64,000 bases of DNA from Solanum dulcamara (Eukaryota > Streptophyta > Magnoliopsida > Solanales > Solanaceae): contig NC_077247.1 in the NCBI RefSeq assembly GCF_947179165.1, positions 41,832,935 to 41,896,934 of the forward strand, in the 5' to 3' direction. Under the pieces are notes generated by a model. That model ran no database searches, was not told the origin of the DNA, and saw only the letters and a list, made by a program, of their open reading frames with translations. The position numbers were made by a program, and so were the translations under genes. Shown in pieces: positions 1 to 12,110 of this stretch (the stretch's first letter is position 1; each line of letters begins with the position of its first letter).

Positions 1-317
1 AGAGTACAAAAGGCACCTACATCTTCAGGACAGGACATATCATAGAGACCCAAAGCTTCATAAAGAGGGTTTATTTCACTAGGGGCTATGTACCCAGATC
101 CTGCAATTACGTCCTTGTTCCGTTTCTTGATTTCAGTTGGAAGATCCAGCAATGTCCTCACCACTTCCTTCATATCTTCCATGACTGAAACTGGAAGGAT
201 ATCATTATGGTTTAAAATTCTGAAACAACCCCATTCTTCACACGCCCAAATCAACTTGGATAATTCTCTTGGAAACTCCTGTAAATCAATTACTGGCACT
301 GAATTTTCAGTCTCCAT
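1..317 (-). CDS. 2-oxoglutarate-dependent dioxygenase, DAO-like (5' end only)
   Basis: An open frame starts at an ATG at 317 and runs off the left edge, giving about 105 residues. It begins METENSVPVIDLQEFPREL and continues with WACEEWGCFRILNH and a GSGYVAPSE stretch near residue 75. This is the N-terminal DIOX_N half of plant 2-oxoglutarate/Fe(II) dioxygenases, closest in feel to the DAO (dioxygenase for auxin oxidation) group, which oxidises indole-3-acetic acid in the cytosol. The iron-binding HxD...H and the RxS motif lie in the missing C-terminal half, so substrate cannot be confirmed. The ATG is the first in frame and sits just before the conserved VPVIDL motif. A Stowaway-like repeat begins about 80 bp upstream, so the promoter is short or repeat-derived. 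Family assignment is firm; the DAO label is inference. Confidence 0.8.
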   Translation of the reverse strand, partial: METENSVPVIDLQEFPRELSKLIWACEEWGCFRILNHNDILPVSVMEDMKEVVRTLLDLPTEIKKRNKDVIAGSGYIAPSEINPLYEALGLYDMSCPEDVGAFCT

Positions 318-394
318 TTTTGTTTTTGCTCTTACCTTTAGTTTATTTTTTAAACTTGGGGTTTTACTTGTTTGAAGTCTTCTTATAGTGAAAT

Positions 395-1000
395 GAAATA
401 CTCCGTCCGTCCCAACATTTATGAATCTTTAACTAAATTTTTAGTTATTTTTATTTAATTTTAAAATATATAAATTTTATTTTTAAAAATTTAAAGTTTA
501 TGTATTTAATTTCACAATTAAAATTTAAATATAGAAATTTTAACTTCAAACTGTATCGAGTAAATTGAGACGTGAAGAATTTTGATGCGTTGAATTTGAG
601 AGGGAACACAATTTCGGCCTTTCCGCATGAATACCCTCTCGTGGGAGGGAGAAAACAAAAAGTCAAATCAACATTGTAATTAGTTTAATCAATTATCTAA
701 ATTATTTGTTATAATTCTTTTTTATCACATTTTTTTTAGAGAAATATTAATTAGAAAGGATTTTAATTATTTTATATTTATTTATGTTTTTAGAAATAAT
801 TTTTTTATTGAATATTTACATTATTTATGTATCATCCTCCCACAGTTGAAATATTTATAGTCTTCAAAAACAATTAGTGTTAAAGGTAAAATAAGAAAGA
901 ATAAATAATTTTATTTTGAATTTTTAAAGTGAAAAAATAATAATTTAAACTGTTGTTTTTAAAAATTACGATAAATAATTTGTGATAGAGGAAGTATTAA
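395..1000. mobile_element. Stowaway-like MITE, probable
   Basis: The left end reads TACTCCGTCCGTCCCAACAT and the right end, read on the other strand, TACTTCCTCTATCACAAATT. These are diverged inverted termini of the TACTCCSTCYGTYYC type, with TA at the borders, as in Tc1/mariner-derived Stowaway elements. The interior is about 75% AT with no coding potential. About 600 bp is long for Stowaway, so a nested insertion or two adjoining elements is possible. Confidence 0.5.
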
Positions 1001-1639
1001 TTTGTTTTCCTAGTTACCATATCATATTAAGACAATTCCGGGTCGGATTATGAATCTGTAATGACAATAATATATTCAATGTAATCTTATAAATGAGGTC
1101 TGAAAAATAATTACGTGTTTAAATAAAAATGGTAAAAGAAAAAAATAGTGAGGTATTTGATAAAATAAGGGCATTTTTTGGCGAGACGAATGAAGAAGTT
1201 TTTGCTCATTTTCATTACTAAGAAGTTTATAATTAGGTAAGAATTGTCTAACGTTGCTTTTATAGGTGGCAACAAATCCTACAAGGCAAAATCCCTCAAT
1301 TAAAGTGATTTCTTAGGGATTTTGTTAAACTCCTTTTAAGGGATTTATTATCTTTGAAATCAAGTTGGTATAAGAATGCTGGAAAAAAAATGGATCATTC
1401 TGCTGAAATTTCTCTAATGGTTCCAAAAAGAAAATGCAAAATATATAATAATCAATTCTTTTTGGGTTGGAGTATACAGAACAAATCAATCTGATAAGTA
1501 GGGCTGCTTAGCCTAATTATTTCAGATTAATACAAGTGGTAAGTAGCCCAAAAGATTGGTCACACATCTGATGTGTATTAATCAAAGTCACACAATCACT
1601 TTGAAGAAAAATCAATTTTGTGTCGAATCATCACCCAGA
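1001..1639. other. gene-free intergenic stretch
   Basis: AT-rich sequence without a convincing reading frame. Around 1065-1105 there is a short match (attcaatgtaatcttataaa) to a repeat that recurs near 42090, next to a TS SINE remnant, so this is probably an old SINE-related fragment. Confidence 0.4.
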
Positions 1640-2860
1640 TTCAAATTTTTGAATCCTTGAACTGGAGCAACACATCATGTAATAACAGATTCAGACAACC
1701 TTGAAGAATATACTGGCAATGAGGAAGTGCCCATGGGTGACGGTAAAACTATTCCCATTACTCATACTGATTTAACTCAAATCAAGGCTTCTAATATTAA
1801 TTTCATGCTTTCTGGCATTCTTTGTGCTCCTTCTATAAAAAAGAACCTCATTTCAGTTGCCAAGTTTTGCAGTGACAGACTAAACTCTATTGAAGTTTTT
1901 TCGTATTCTTTTCTTGTGAAAGATCTCAAAACTTGAAGACTGTTGGTACAAAGACGGAACAAAAATAGACTTTATGAGTAACAACACATGGGTCATAAGC
2001 CTTCCTCTGTCAATTTCACCTCCATCAAAGTCTCTCGACAATTGTGGCATCGTCGCTTAGGTCATCCTTATTTGAAAATTCTAGATTTCATCCTGAATAA
2101 CATCAAAGAAACGTTTGAGTTTTGTAATTCTTTTTCATCCAATAAAGCTCATCGTTTGCCATTTCAACGACTACCTTTAAATAGTAATGCTCCGTTGCAA
2201 ACTTTATTCAGTGATTTATGGGTTCCATCTCCCGTTTTATCCATCGACATGATGTTGTATTACTTCATCTTTGTTGATCATTACACCAAATATATTTGGT
2301 TGTACACAACAAAAAATTAAAGTAAAGTTGCCTCCATTTTTGAAAAAATTTATCCTTTGGTGAAAAAAAAATTTAAACACAAAATTGTTTCTGTTTATAC
2401 AGATGGCGGAAGTGAATACATGGGTCTTAAACCCTACCTACAACAAAATGGTATTGAGCATTCAATTTCACCACCTTACACACCCGAACGAGTTGCCAAA
2501 TCTGAACGATGACATCGTCACATTGTTGAAACAGCCAGAACTTTCCTCAATGAAGCCTCTCTAGCACCTGAATTGTGGTCATTGGCTTGTCACCATGTTG
2601 TTTATCTAATAAATAGACTTCCTACTTCTGGCCTAAGTAATGAGTCCCCTTATCAAAAATTATTCAGAGAACCACCAAAATACTTTTCGTTAAAAAATTT
2701 TGGTTGTCTCTTTTATCCATGGCTCAAACCATATACTCAAAATAAATTTCAACCAAAATCCACGCCTTGCGTATATTTTGATTGTTCACCATGCACATCT
2801 ATGTTTCGATCCAGTATTCTTTGCCTAATTATCAACATAATAAGGATTTTCAACATCTAA
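1640..2860 (+). mobile_element. Ty1/copia retrotransposon fragment (protease tail, GAG-pre-integrase, integrase), decayed
   Basis: Three plus-strand segments match a copia polyprotein in the right order. Around 1727-1936 is the stretch between protease and integrase (LSGILCAPSIKKNLISV). At 1988-2320 is the GAG-pre-integrase motif (LWHRRLGHP) and the first integrase Asp (FSDLWVPSP). From about 2395 the second Asp lies in YTDGGSEY, followed by PPYTPER, HRHIVETARTF and the LINRLPTSGL / KNFGCLFYPW stretch. In-frame stops occur at 2318 and after SER near 2511, and the copy ends before reverse transcriptase. I found no LTRs. It lies about 280 bp beyond the 3' end of the KCBP gene and is inactive. 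Confidence 0.85.
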
Positions 2861-3141
2861 AACAAAGAAAAATAATTTGGGGAGAAAGAATGAAGTAACC
2901 ATTGATTGATTGATAAGTACAATATACACATATTCTATACAACATAAGGATTGAGGACTCCCTAAGCTAAATTCTTTAAGCCTCCCAATCAGAAAGCAAA
3001 ATTCTGGGAAGGAAAATCTCAACCATTTAGTACCAGCTGAACAAGCTGTTCAATGGTTCACTATTCCCTCATCAAACTTTTGAGGCAGCTAAACAAGATT
3101 CTCAACTTGATTATCATTCCTCACGTTCAATTCTAGATGTT

Positions 3142-6100
3142 TTACATTGAATAACGACCATCAGTCTTGTCTTTAGTTGGTCGTTCATCTTGGATTTCCT
3201 CCAACTCCTCATCATCCCCTTTTCTACCAGCTTGTTCCTTCCAATATGACACTAGCTTCTTTAAACGAGCGACTTCCTTAGAGGAAACATTTTTGCTGGG
3301 ATCATTTACAATAGAACGGACTCTTGATGCATACCTGTGAAGCACGGAAACCAAATTTCCAGATAGCTAAACGATCAATTTAAGGAGGAAAACTATTTGC
3401 TCATTTAACTACGAATAACAAGAACAAGAAATGAAACAATAAAGAACATATATGCACAAATAAGAACATACGTCAAGGAATTGTGAGTCTCATCTAAGTT
3501 TGATTCTGCTGGAGAGATATTTACAAACATCAGGGTTTTAGCATTTCCACCTAATGAGTCGCTCATCAACATGGTTAGCTTGTGATTTCGATAAGGAATG
3601 TGTTGATTCCCGGAAGATAATGCACTTATAACATCACCAAGTGCTGACAGGGACTTGTTGATGCTTTGAGCTTCTTTTAATTGATTGCCAGCTGAACCAG
3701 ACTTTTTAATTCTTTCTGAGCCAGCAAGATCCACAAAACTCAGCTGCAGACACACAGAAAAGAATAAAGTAGAAGCTAAAGATACAAAGAAAAAATTGAG
3801 CTACACCATCAAACCATCAGGATGCAAAAAAAGTTTCCTATTCAAACGAAGGCAAAGCAAGTGATCAATATTGTTATTAGCTGTGAATTCGAACTTTTTG
3901 GTATTTTCTGTTTCTTCGGATGATATGATGTCATCAACCGCAGCATTGAATTGAGACTTTCCACCTTGCGCTAAAGCCGAATCAGAATATTCCGCTTTGA
4001 CCCGGGTCTACAACTAATCTTATTCAACCTTAGATGGGAATTAGGGCGAAGCCTGGGGCGGTCTCTGCCTTCAAAAGCCCGGCTCGCGAGGCGTCCCTCT
4101 CGCAGTAGGGTTAAGTCATATCGTTTCTACTTTTTCGGGAAAACCGGTTTTCGGGTATCTAGGCATGGTTTATGCCAGTATAACGAGTAAGACAACGAGT
4201 ACTAGAGCTCCCTACTCTCAGTGGACTACTTATAGGAGGGTGGGAATCACGAACGGTCTTAAGTGAGTAGACATCTCCCCTCCAATCTTCTGTCTACATG
4301 CACTTTCAAATCCCCTAGGATGTGCATCATATAAGTCGCAAGAGTTCAAATTGTCGCAAGAAGCAAAAGGGAGTGATGCACCTACCTTCCCTCTGGCAAT
4401 TGCCTGAGTTTGAAGATTGGTACTCTCAATAATAACTGAAACAATAAGATGAGATCTTGAACTCTGCTCGTTCATCAAGGTTCCAGTCGTATGACGCTGT
4501 TCAGATCCTCTTTGGATTATTGTCTTAAGCTCCTCGTACGTTGAAATAGAAACCACTGTCACATTCTCTACAGAAACCATGCCCTGTTTGTGCCAAATTT
4601 TGCTAATTGTTACAGCCAAAATAAAAAGATAAACATACGCTTATTCAAGCTTAGTAAAATGAAAAGAGGACTGCAAAGGAACTATTGACTTAAGAAGTAT
4701 TGATAATTTGAGAAGCTCTAAATAACAATCACCTTTGAATCTTTTTTTATATCCAATTTCAAGCGCTTTGCATGCTTTGGCAATAAAAGATCCACCAACG
4801 TATCCTGATACAACTCTACCATGTACGCCTGAACAAGTTCATAAACAATCATGAGATTACTATGAGCCTTCCAGGAAGTCCATCTATTCAGGAACTCTAT
4901 AACTTATAAGCACCGAATAAGGAGAGAAATCATACGAAAAGAAAACAAGTTGAAAACATTCTAAAAAAAAAATTGAACTCATTCTCACAAGGTGAAAACA
5001 TTCAAATACTCATAGTCTTAACAATTTTTGTAATTACATGTTTCATTGAAGAAGTGGAAATTTAGAAAGTTGAAGCATAGCATAATTAATGTACTTTTTT
5101 TATAAGGTAAGATAATTTGAAGCATAATTAATGTACTACCTAAACTAATTAAAGCCGGAATAAAAACCTATCATAATCTTTTAAAGAATCAGAGGAGTTT
5201 ACCTTTAAAGAGAAAGAGAACTTATTACTGTCTCGTTTCATAATTCTAAAGAGTTCAGACATAGCTCTTGGTGTCAGTCCTGGATTAGTATCAGCTCCAT
5301 AGATTGTGAATGTCTTGCCAGATCCAGTTTGTCCATATGCAAATATGCAAACGTTATATCCATCTACAGCTGATTGCACCAAATACTGCACCAACAACAT
5401 ATCAAACTAAGAAGCTGTTAGGCAATATGCATAGATTAGATCTAAAAGAGATCAATTGACTTCTTGCTTGCCTTAGTATCTTCGAACACATCATCTTGGG
5501 TAGCATTTCCATCAAAGACACGATCATACATGTGCTGTTTTGCCTTATCATCTTTCCATAAATGTTCAACAGTAAACTCATCAACACTTCTGATGGCATT
5601 TCTTTCCTTCGCTATAATTTCCTTTTCACAAAGTGGTCTTAATCTACAGTAGACTCTGATCTTGCCTTTCATATCTGAGGATGAGTAAGGTCCATAACAT
5701 TACACTTCAAATAGAAATAGCAAATAAATTTTTTTAAGAAAAAATGTCAAGAGGCACAAAATAAAGTAAGGCCGGTAATTTTTACCTTCTATTATATTGA
5801 AGTATTTTTTCCTCAGAACTTGTTCCTCTCGGTAAAGTGCTTCCATTTCTGCCAATTGAACCCCTTGCATTTTCAAGATGGCAGCAGTTTGTGCATTTTT
5901 TCGATCAATGTCCTGTTAAGTACTTGTCATATTAAAAATGAAAATATGATGTTTGACATACCATAATAAATTGGGCATATATTATGACACAAATATCTAG
6001 TATAAACTCTGCCTGTGTGAGCTTGCTAACATTGCTGGTTCCAAACACATCTAAAGGAAGATGGTCTTGTAAGTGTACTGCCAGCTTAAAAATAGTTACT

Positions 6101-9100
6101 GAATCATGAATCCTTACAATACAGAACCAATGGGTATTGAGGATCATATAACCGATAGCAACTAATTGTAAATATCAGTACAAGATGTTCACCTCTTTCA
6201 TTTCTCTCAGCTCCTCAAGCTCCTTCAGATTATTCTGTAACATTTCTAGCTCCTTGTCTTTAGCTTCAAGACCTGACTGTGCACCAATCAAGTCATGTTT
6301 GGCCTCTTCTAGTTTCCTTTGAAGTTCAGAGACTTGGAGCCTCAGTCCCTTGCATTCTCTTTCAAAATCTTTCTGGAGATTTTCCATCTGTACTTCAAAA
6401 AATCAGTGCAGTCAAATAAAATATCAATACAAATACAGAATGAATGCTAAACACAAAGACATTAAGGCAACATACCTCATTTGATTTCTTCTTCTCTAGT
6501 CCTATGACTTTTTCCTCAAGTGATGCTTTTTCACTCAAAAGCCTCCTCTTTGTTTCTTCTGCAGTACGCAAATCCATAGTACGAGCTTTCAACTCTTCTT
6601 GGATCTTCTGTAAGACCTGCAAGTGAAAGCCACATAAGGTTTTTTTTTGTAGGTTTATTAAGCTAACCAACTAATTTCGACAAAAATTTAAGGCCAAACA
6701 CAAATTTGTAGCTACCTGGTTATTTGCTTCAACCAACTCTTTTGTAATATTTTTCTCCAAACCTTGAGAACTTAACTTTGAAAGCCGCATTTCCAAGTTT
6801 CGCTTCTCCGTTAGGGCAGCCTGTAAGGAATGGACTAATACAATGAGATGATTGTTGCCTCAATACATCAAATTCAAGGACATTTAACAAACACCTGAAG
6901 CTCTGCATCTTTTTCATCGCATAAAGATCTGAATTTATCACAATCATAAGCAGACGCTGCTAAATTTTGCTTCTCGGAACTCAAGTTATCTTTTAAGTTG
7001 TCCAATTCTTCTTGCATCTCTGATTCTTGTTTTTGCCTTTCATGTAAATCTTCCAGCAACTGCTTATCATTACAAAGACCATGAGCTCAAAGCAAATGTG
7101 TGCCTAAAATTACATCTCATTGTATTTGACTATGGTAATTGAAGAGATGGATGAATGCAAAATGGGTAGAGCAAATAGGTGTACATTTCCCCAGAGAGAC
7201 ATCTGATAGAAGGAGATGAGAAATCTATTCTAATATGGCGAGTCAACTTATGTTAACATAAAAGAACAGTCCCTGTTTTCATATTACCAGCAGCATATAC
7301 CTTATACGTTATGTATTTCAATTCTAACTTCGCAAAAAGCAAAAAAGTTTCTTCTACAACAACAAATACCACTCACATCATTCACTTTCTTCTGAGATTC
7401 TTCAAGGGCTCTAGACAAATCCTGAATGCGTCTTTCATTAATATCAGTGTTTGCAGTTTTGAGATTATTTGGAACATCTCCATTAACAGAACCATTAGCA
7501 GAAGAGCGGGCTTTAGAGTAGCGGCGTAACATCACATCATTAATATGTGTTTGCAGAGCAACACAAATTTCTTCTCCCTACATAGAATGGAGATGTCAAG
7601 CTATGCAAAATGGTGAGTCAGATTCAATGACAATCTAAGAACACATAACATAAGCATGTTCCTTGGTAATAGAAACACTAGGAACCTGTTTCGTTTCAAA
7701 CTGAAATATGTGCAAGACACCAGCAACTCTCATCTTAAAGAATACAGCAGTGTTGCTGCTACCAAATTGCATTATGTCCCTAAGCTCAGCTGAATGCAAA
7801 TATTCCTTTGGAACTGGACGGAAAAAATGAACCTGTGGAGAAAAAGAAATCATGCCTAAAGTAAATACACATTGCACTTCTAAAATAATTAAGCAACACT
7901 ATACATTATATCATACCCCACGCTTATTAATGCCCAAAATGATTTTCCCAGGCAAAAGTCCAATAGGATCATCAATCTTTCGAACAGCAAAGAAAACTGA
8001 ATTCCCATAAGGAAGCGTCCTCAGGATCCGCAAAAATTGTTGTTTGGCATCATCTTTTGTCAGATTTTCCTAAAGAAATTAAAAGAATGAACCTTATGTT
8101 GGTAGCATTTCACAAACACAGGCAATTCATGGCTAAAATATAATCCAAGTAATTTAAACATAAATCATGGGATAGCTGGTTAGCAGATTTTCAAATAAAT
8201 GAAGGGAAAACTAGCCAGAATGAAAAAAGAAACAGATAGAACAAAGTGAACGGTTGAAAAGTAACTCAGGGACAACAGTCGAGAACTGCTTGTAGTTCTC
8301 TTTTCCTGCTCACAAAAATGGCTTCAAGAAATGCAGGAAACATAAATAATCTAATATTGATTGGAGAACACTTGTGTGGTGATGACATGAGCTTAAATGG
8401 AATAGCAAGGATCCATCAAGCCGACCACGATTGTTGGGGACTGAGGCATAGTTGTTGTTGTTGTATTGATTAGAGAACACCTTTTAGTATGAATGAAAAC
8501 ACATATAGTTAAGCATAAAAAACACCATTAAGGAAAAAGTTGATAAAAGAACTTCTATTCAATTTCTTAGAACATTATTCATTGACCAAGAAGACCCAGA
8601 TAAAGCTCTTACCATCACTTTGTAACGAGAAAGGATATCCAATTCCCATTCCCTCTTTGCCCGTGTCATTGCAATTTGTCTGGGTAGAAATCGCTCCAGC
8701 AGTGATGTCCAGTCACTAGAATAAAAAAAAACAATTTAGAATATAGAATAAGCATAAACACTATAACATGTTCAGGCTTTGAAAGGAAAAGTACTAGTAA
8801 GAAGGAATATGAAACTGGATACAACTCAAATTTGGGAGAAAAGCATGAGGCATAATCTAAAAGGAACAAAAGTTAAAAAAGGAACTACTGACGTGCAAGA
8901 TTCAGGGCCATCCACATATCCAATGTCAACCAGGATCTGCAAAGCAGACATCTGTGCAGCATCTTCCTTGCCAACAGGATAATTGCCCATTATGTAATCA
9001 TGTTGCAACTGTGAACACAACAAATATTATTACAAAGTAGAGTCAACTTTAATTTGAAGGTATACCAATGATTTAAACATTTAGCATAGCTCAATTAACT

Positions 9101-12100
9101 AAAGCAAACTAACGTACTTGAACATACGATAGTTGCACGAACATTGGCTCTGTAACAGCTTCATCTAACTCTCGAAACAACTTTTTCTTGAAAATCAACT
9201 TACAATGCAAAATCTCCCCTTTACTTCTATCTTTCGATGTCTTAAAGTCCGCCAGAAGATCTCCAATATACTTATTTTCATCCAAACCAATATACTCCTC
9301 TGCAGAGAATATACATGTTTAAAATGCAGAATATTCGACCTTAAAAGAATTTATAATGTGGAAAGGAAATAGTACCATTTCCAAGGTCTGGAGATTTAGA
9401 ACCAGTAACAACCTTACGGCACTCGAACAAACTGAAGCTAGCATGAGCAGACAATTTGATTATCCCTGCAACCTCCTGAAAGAGAAGGTATGTCAAACAA
9501 AAATTATAAAGGGAATACGTCATATCATCATATCCAATGTTAAAAATATTTGTTTCCCCAAGAAACTAAGAATGCTTAAAGAGGACTTTCTTAAATAAAA
9601 ACTGTCAAATTAAAAAGGTGACAATAAACCATGTCAAATGATCTCAAAGACCTTTCTAAAATTCAAGTTACAGAGACTAAGCTGTCTATGACTATACGTC
9701 TATACACAAGTCACAACTTTAAAATTCTGGAGTCTTAAGAAAAATGAGTCTGAGAAAGAGGAGAAAAAGAAGTAACAGACAAATGCACAAAAATTAAGGT
9801 TCCAGAACAAACTATAAGAGGCTGTCCATTTGACTGTTCAGAAGTCAATTACTACCTAAACACTAAGCCAAGTAAATAAAAGATTCAGAACAGCCATGAG
9901 ATGTATGTTGGAAGGAAGCAAATATTGATAAAGAAACATATACGGAATAGAACAAAGAAGAAAGGAAGAGATAAAAGAGTGAAACTGCCAATGCAAATTT
10001 TAGTGTTAAAGAACATGTCCCACATGGGTTTTGTAAGTGGAAAAATGGTTTATAATGGCCTAGGCAACTCCAATATTGCCTTAAGGTGTTAGGTTGTGTA
10101 AGTCAAGACTGTTTAAGCTATAGGAAATGAAGGCTCGCTATTACATCTTAAACTATATATCATCTATCAATTAGGTTTATTCAAGGATAACTATTTTTAT
10201 GAAAATTATTTTACTAGGATGTTTCATTCAAGAATACATTCGGAGATGCAGCATTATCTTACTCCCTCCTGCACATATTGTCGCCTCCCTCTTATAGTAT
10301 AGTATCTTCAGAGCAGTGTTTGCATTCATGAACGAAGGAAAGATATATCACATATAAATTAACCAAGAAGTTACATTTATCCTACTTTTTACCAGGCAAC
10401 TTTTCTCATTAAACATTACACCTGAATACCAAGGAATTACTAGTGAACCCTACATAGTCCACATGTAAATAGAGATTTTCCAACTCTCATGTAAAGTTCA
10501 TACTGAGTCAGACATGGCCGTTAGCTCTTGGATAAAAGATTGGAGAATAAAAACAAGGATCTGCTAAATCTTGTTTCGCCCCTACCAAATTATAAATTCC
10601 ATTTGTATTTCTTGTCACATAACTCAAACATTAGCATCAAATTTATCAAAAGAGTAAACTATATGGAAATCAGCAATACCTCAATGGCATCAGCAACAGT
10701 GGTGGCCATGTCATATGTAATTTCCTCAAAGGTTTCATCCAAGAAAAACACTATTGTAGTAAGCTTTTTACCAGTTAACTGAGCTTCAATCTCCTCACGA
10801 CCAGGTATCGTGTGCCTAGGTCCAGCCTTAATAGAACGTTTCAGTGCATTTAGAGTATTTATAGCAAAAACTTGAACCTCGGAATCAGTACTAGTTCCAT
10901 GTGCTACAGTATGAATATATTCTGACAAGTATCCACCAATTTCCTTGCTCGGAGGCATGCAAGATGCGCACAAGTACATTAGCTCCCATGCTTTAATCAA
11001 AGAATGCCTGTATGTACGAAACAAGCATGTGAGGAACATTGTCAAGTTAAAAAGCAAAAGAATCAGCAGAAAGAAGAGAATATCTTTCTCAATCAATAAA
11101 CTTGATGGTCAAAGTACCTCTCCGGATTATTCCTTGTTTGTTTTGAAATTTGTGCAAAAATTTCATCCCGAAGCTCAGACAGCTTCAGGGCCTGCTTAAA
11201 TAGCTTGCCAACAAGCTCAATCCGCTCATCCAAGCTGATTGGAGCCACTCTATCATAGGAATCAATACCCATATACTTCAGAATGGACTGAAATAACTTA
11301 ACTGCCCTGCTAATGAGATCACCATTTATTTTCAAAATTGATGTTGGAATGGATTCCTGCCAGGATGCAAGCTGTTTTTAGCGTGCAAGTGTCAAGAGAT
11401 ACATTTTCCAAAAGTGTAACAAGCTAAATAGCTTAATCTCACCCTTTGGAAACACAGCATATCCTCAAATGTAAACTTTTCTCGAACTTGTGGCCCAACA
11501 GATTTTTTCAGGAAGAACCCACGTTTGCCGGCAGAGTGGATCTGCTTTTGCATAGCCTTCAAAAAACCCTCAACCTACAACCACAAAGAATCTATATTAC
11601 CTTTCTGTAGTAGCAGCAAAGCATAATTGAGGTTGACCATGTCATTCTTAACAAATTCAGAAAATGAAAAAAAGACACTCCAATCTTTGTTGTGTGCATA
11701 CAGACTAAAAAGATTCTCTTTTTCTGCAAAGTCATGTCTCACCTGGAATCTGTCAATATATGGTATTGCACCAGCAAGTTCGGGTGACAGTACTGATGAG
11801 AGGGTATTTGGAGTGCTGCACATTACATAACGCAAAAACGCAGTTGGCAATGATAACTTGTAAGGTAGGAAATACAGCATTAGATAACACTAACCATTTT
11901 CATTAAAGTATGAAATAAGACCAAAGAAGGAAATCTAATGATAAAATTGAACAAACAAACTTACGGAGGAGCGAAATTGGAACCATCACTATCATAATCA
12001 TCCCCATTTGAGGTTGGAAAGGAATAATGAGAAGGTGTTTCATATCCGTTACTTGAGCCAAAAGAAGACCTGCTTGACCTCATACTAACTGGTGGCATAT

Positions 12101-12110
12101 CAGAAGTCAT
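3142..12110 (-). CDS. KCBP: kinesin-like calmodulin-binding protein (kinesin-14, MyTH4-FERM-motor)
   Basis: Minus-end-directed, Ca2+/calmodulin-regulated kinesin acting on microtubules in trichome morphogenesis and division (Arabidopsis ZWICHEL). Coding exons, 5' to 3': 12110-11965, 11815-11743, 11574-11443, 11356-11118, 11007-10680, 9475-9376, 9299-9118, 9008-8893, 8715-8613, 8069-7917, 7832-7686, 7577-7377, 7059-6895, 6820-6716, 6616-6476, 6387-6193, 5912-5786, 5674-5472, 5385-5203, 4828-4733, 4583-4386, 3743-3472, 3334-3142. They total 3,798 nt, 1,265 residues, with every junction in phase. MyTH4 spans about residues 115-275, FERM 280-590, coiled coil 620-885, motor 886-1215. P-loop GQTGSGKT is near 970, NEQSSRSH near 1083, DLAGSE near 1116. 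The tail [16 protein letters not shown] is the calmodulin-binding helix. The start [10 protein letters not shown] matches the family. Intron 18 has a GC donor; intron 21 carries an organelle-like insert. No disabling change seen. Confidence 0.96.
3885..4378. other. organelle-like (probable mitochondrial, NUMT) insert inside KCBP intron 21
   Basis: Within the intron between the SRSHL exon and the DLAGSE exon, about 390-490 bp stands out for GC content and texture: near 4010-4120 it reads cctggggcggtctctgcc, agcccggctcgcgaggcgtc and ccctctcgcagtaggg. All nearby introns are AT-rich. This style is typical of plant mitochondrial intergenic DNA, so I infer a nuclear insertion of mitochondrial DNA. 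It ends within about 10 bp of the 5' splice site at 4385 and leaves the donor intact. The left border is less clear (3885-3985). A reading frame at 4230-4619 is exon 21 running into this insert. Confidence 0.6.
5386..5471 (-). other. GC-AG intron 18 of KCBP
   Basis: On the minus strand the exon ends GATACTAAG and the intron begins GCAAGC, ending TGCAG before TATTTGGTGC. Joining here gives [15 protein letters not shown], the conserved kinesin sequence, in phase. The nearest GT (11 nt downstream) would shift the frame. This is therefore best read as a non-canonical GC donor in an 86-nt intron. Confidence 0.75.

Noticed and set aside
4230..4619. 129-codon minus-strand frame continuing past the kinesin SRSH exon
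   Set aside because: The first part is KCBP exon 21; the rest is intron and organelle-like insert read through a good GTAGGT donor.
5149..5202. Extension of KCBP exon 19 into a VNSSDSL... tail
   Set aside because: A good GTAAAC donor at 5202 and the conserved AYMVELYQD exon at 4828 show that it is intron.
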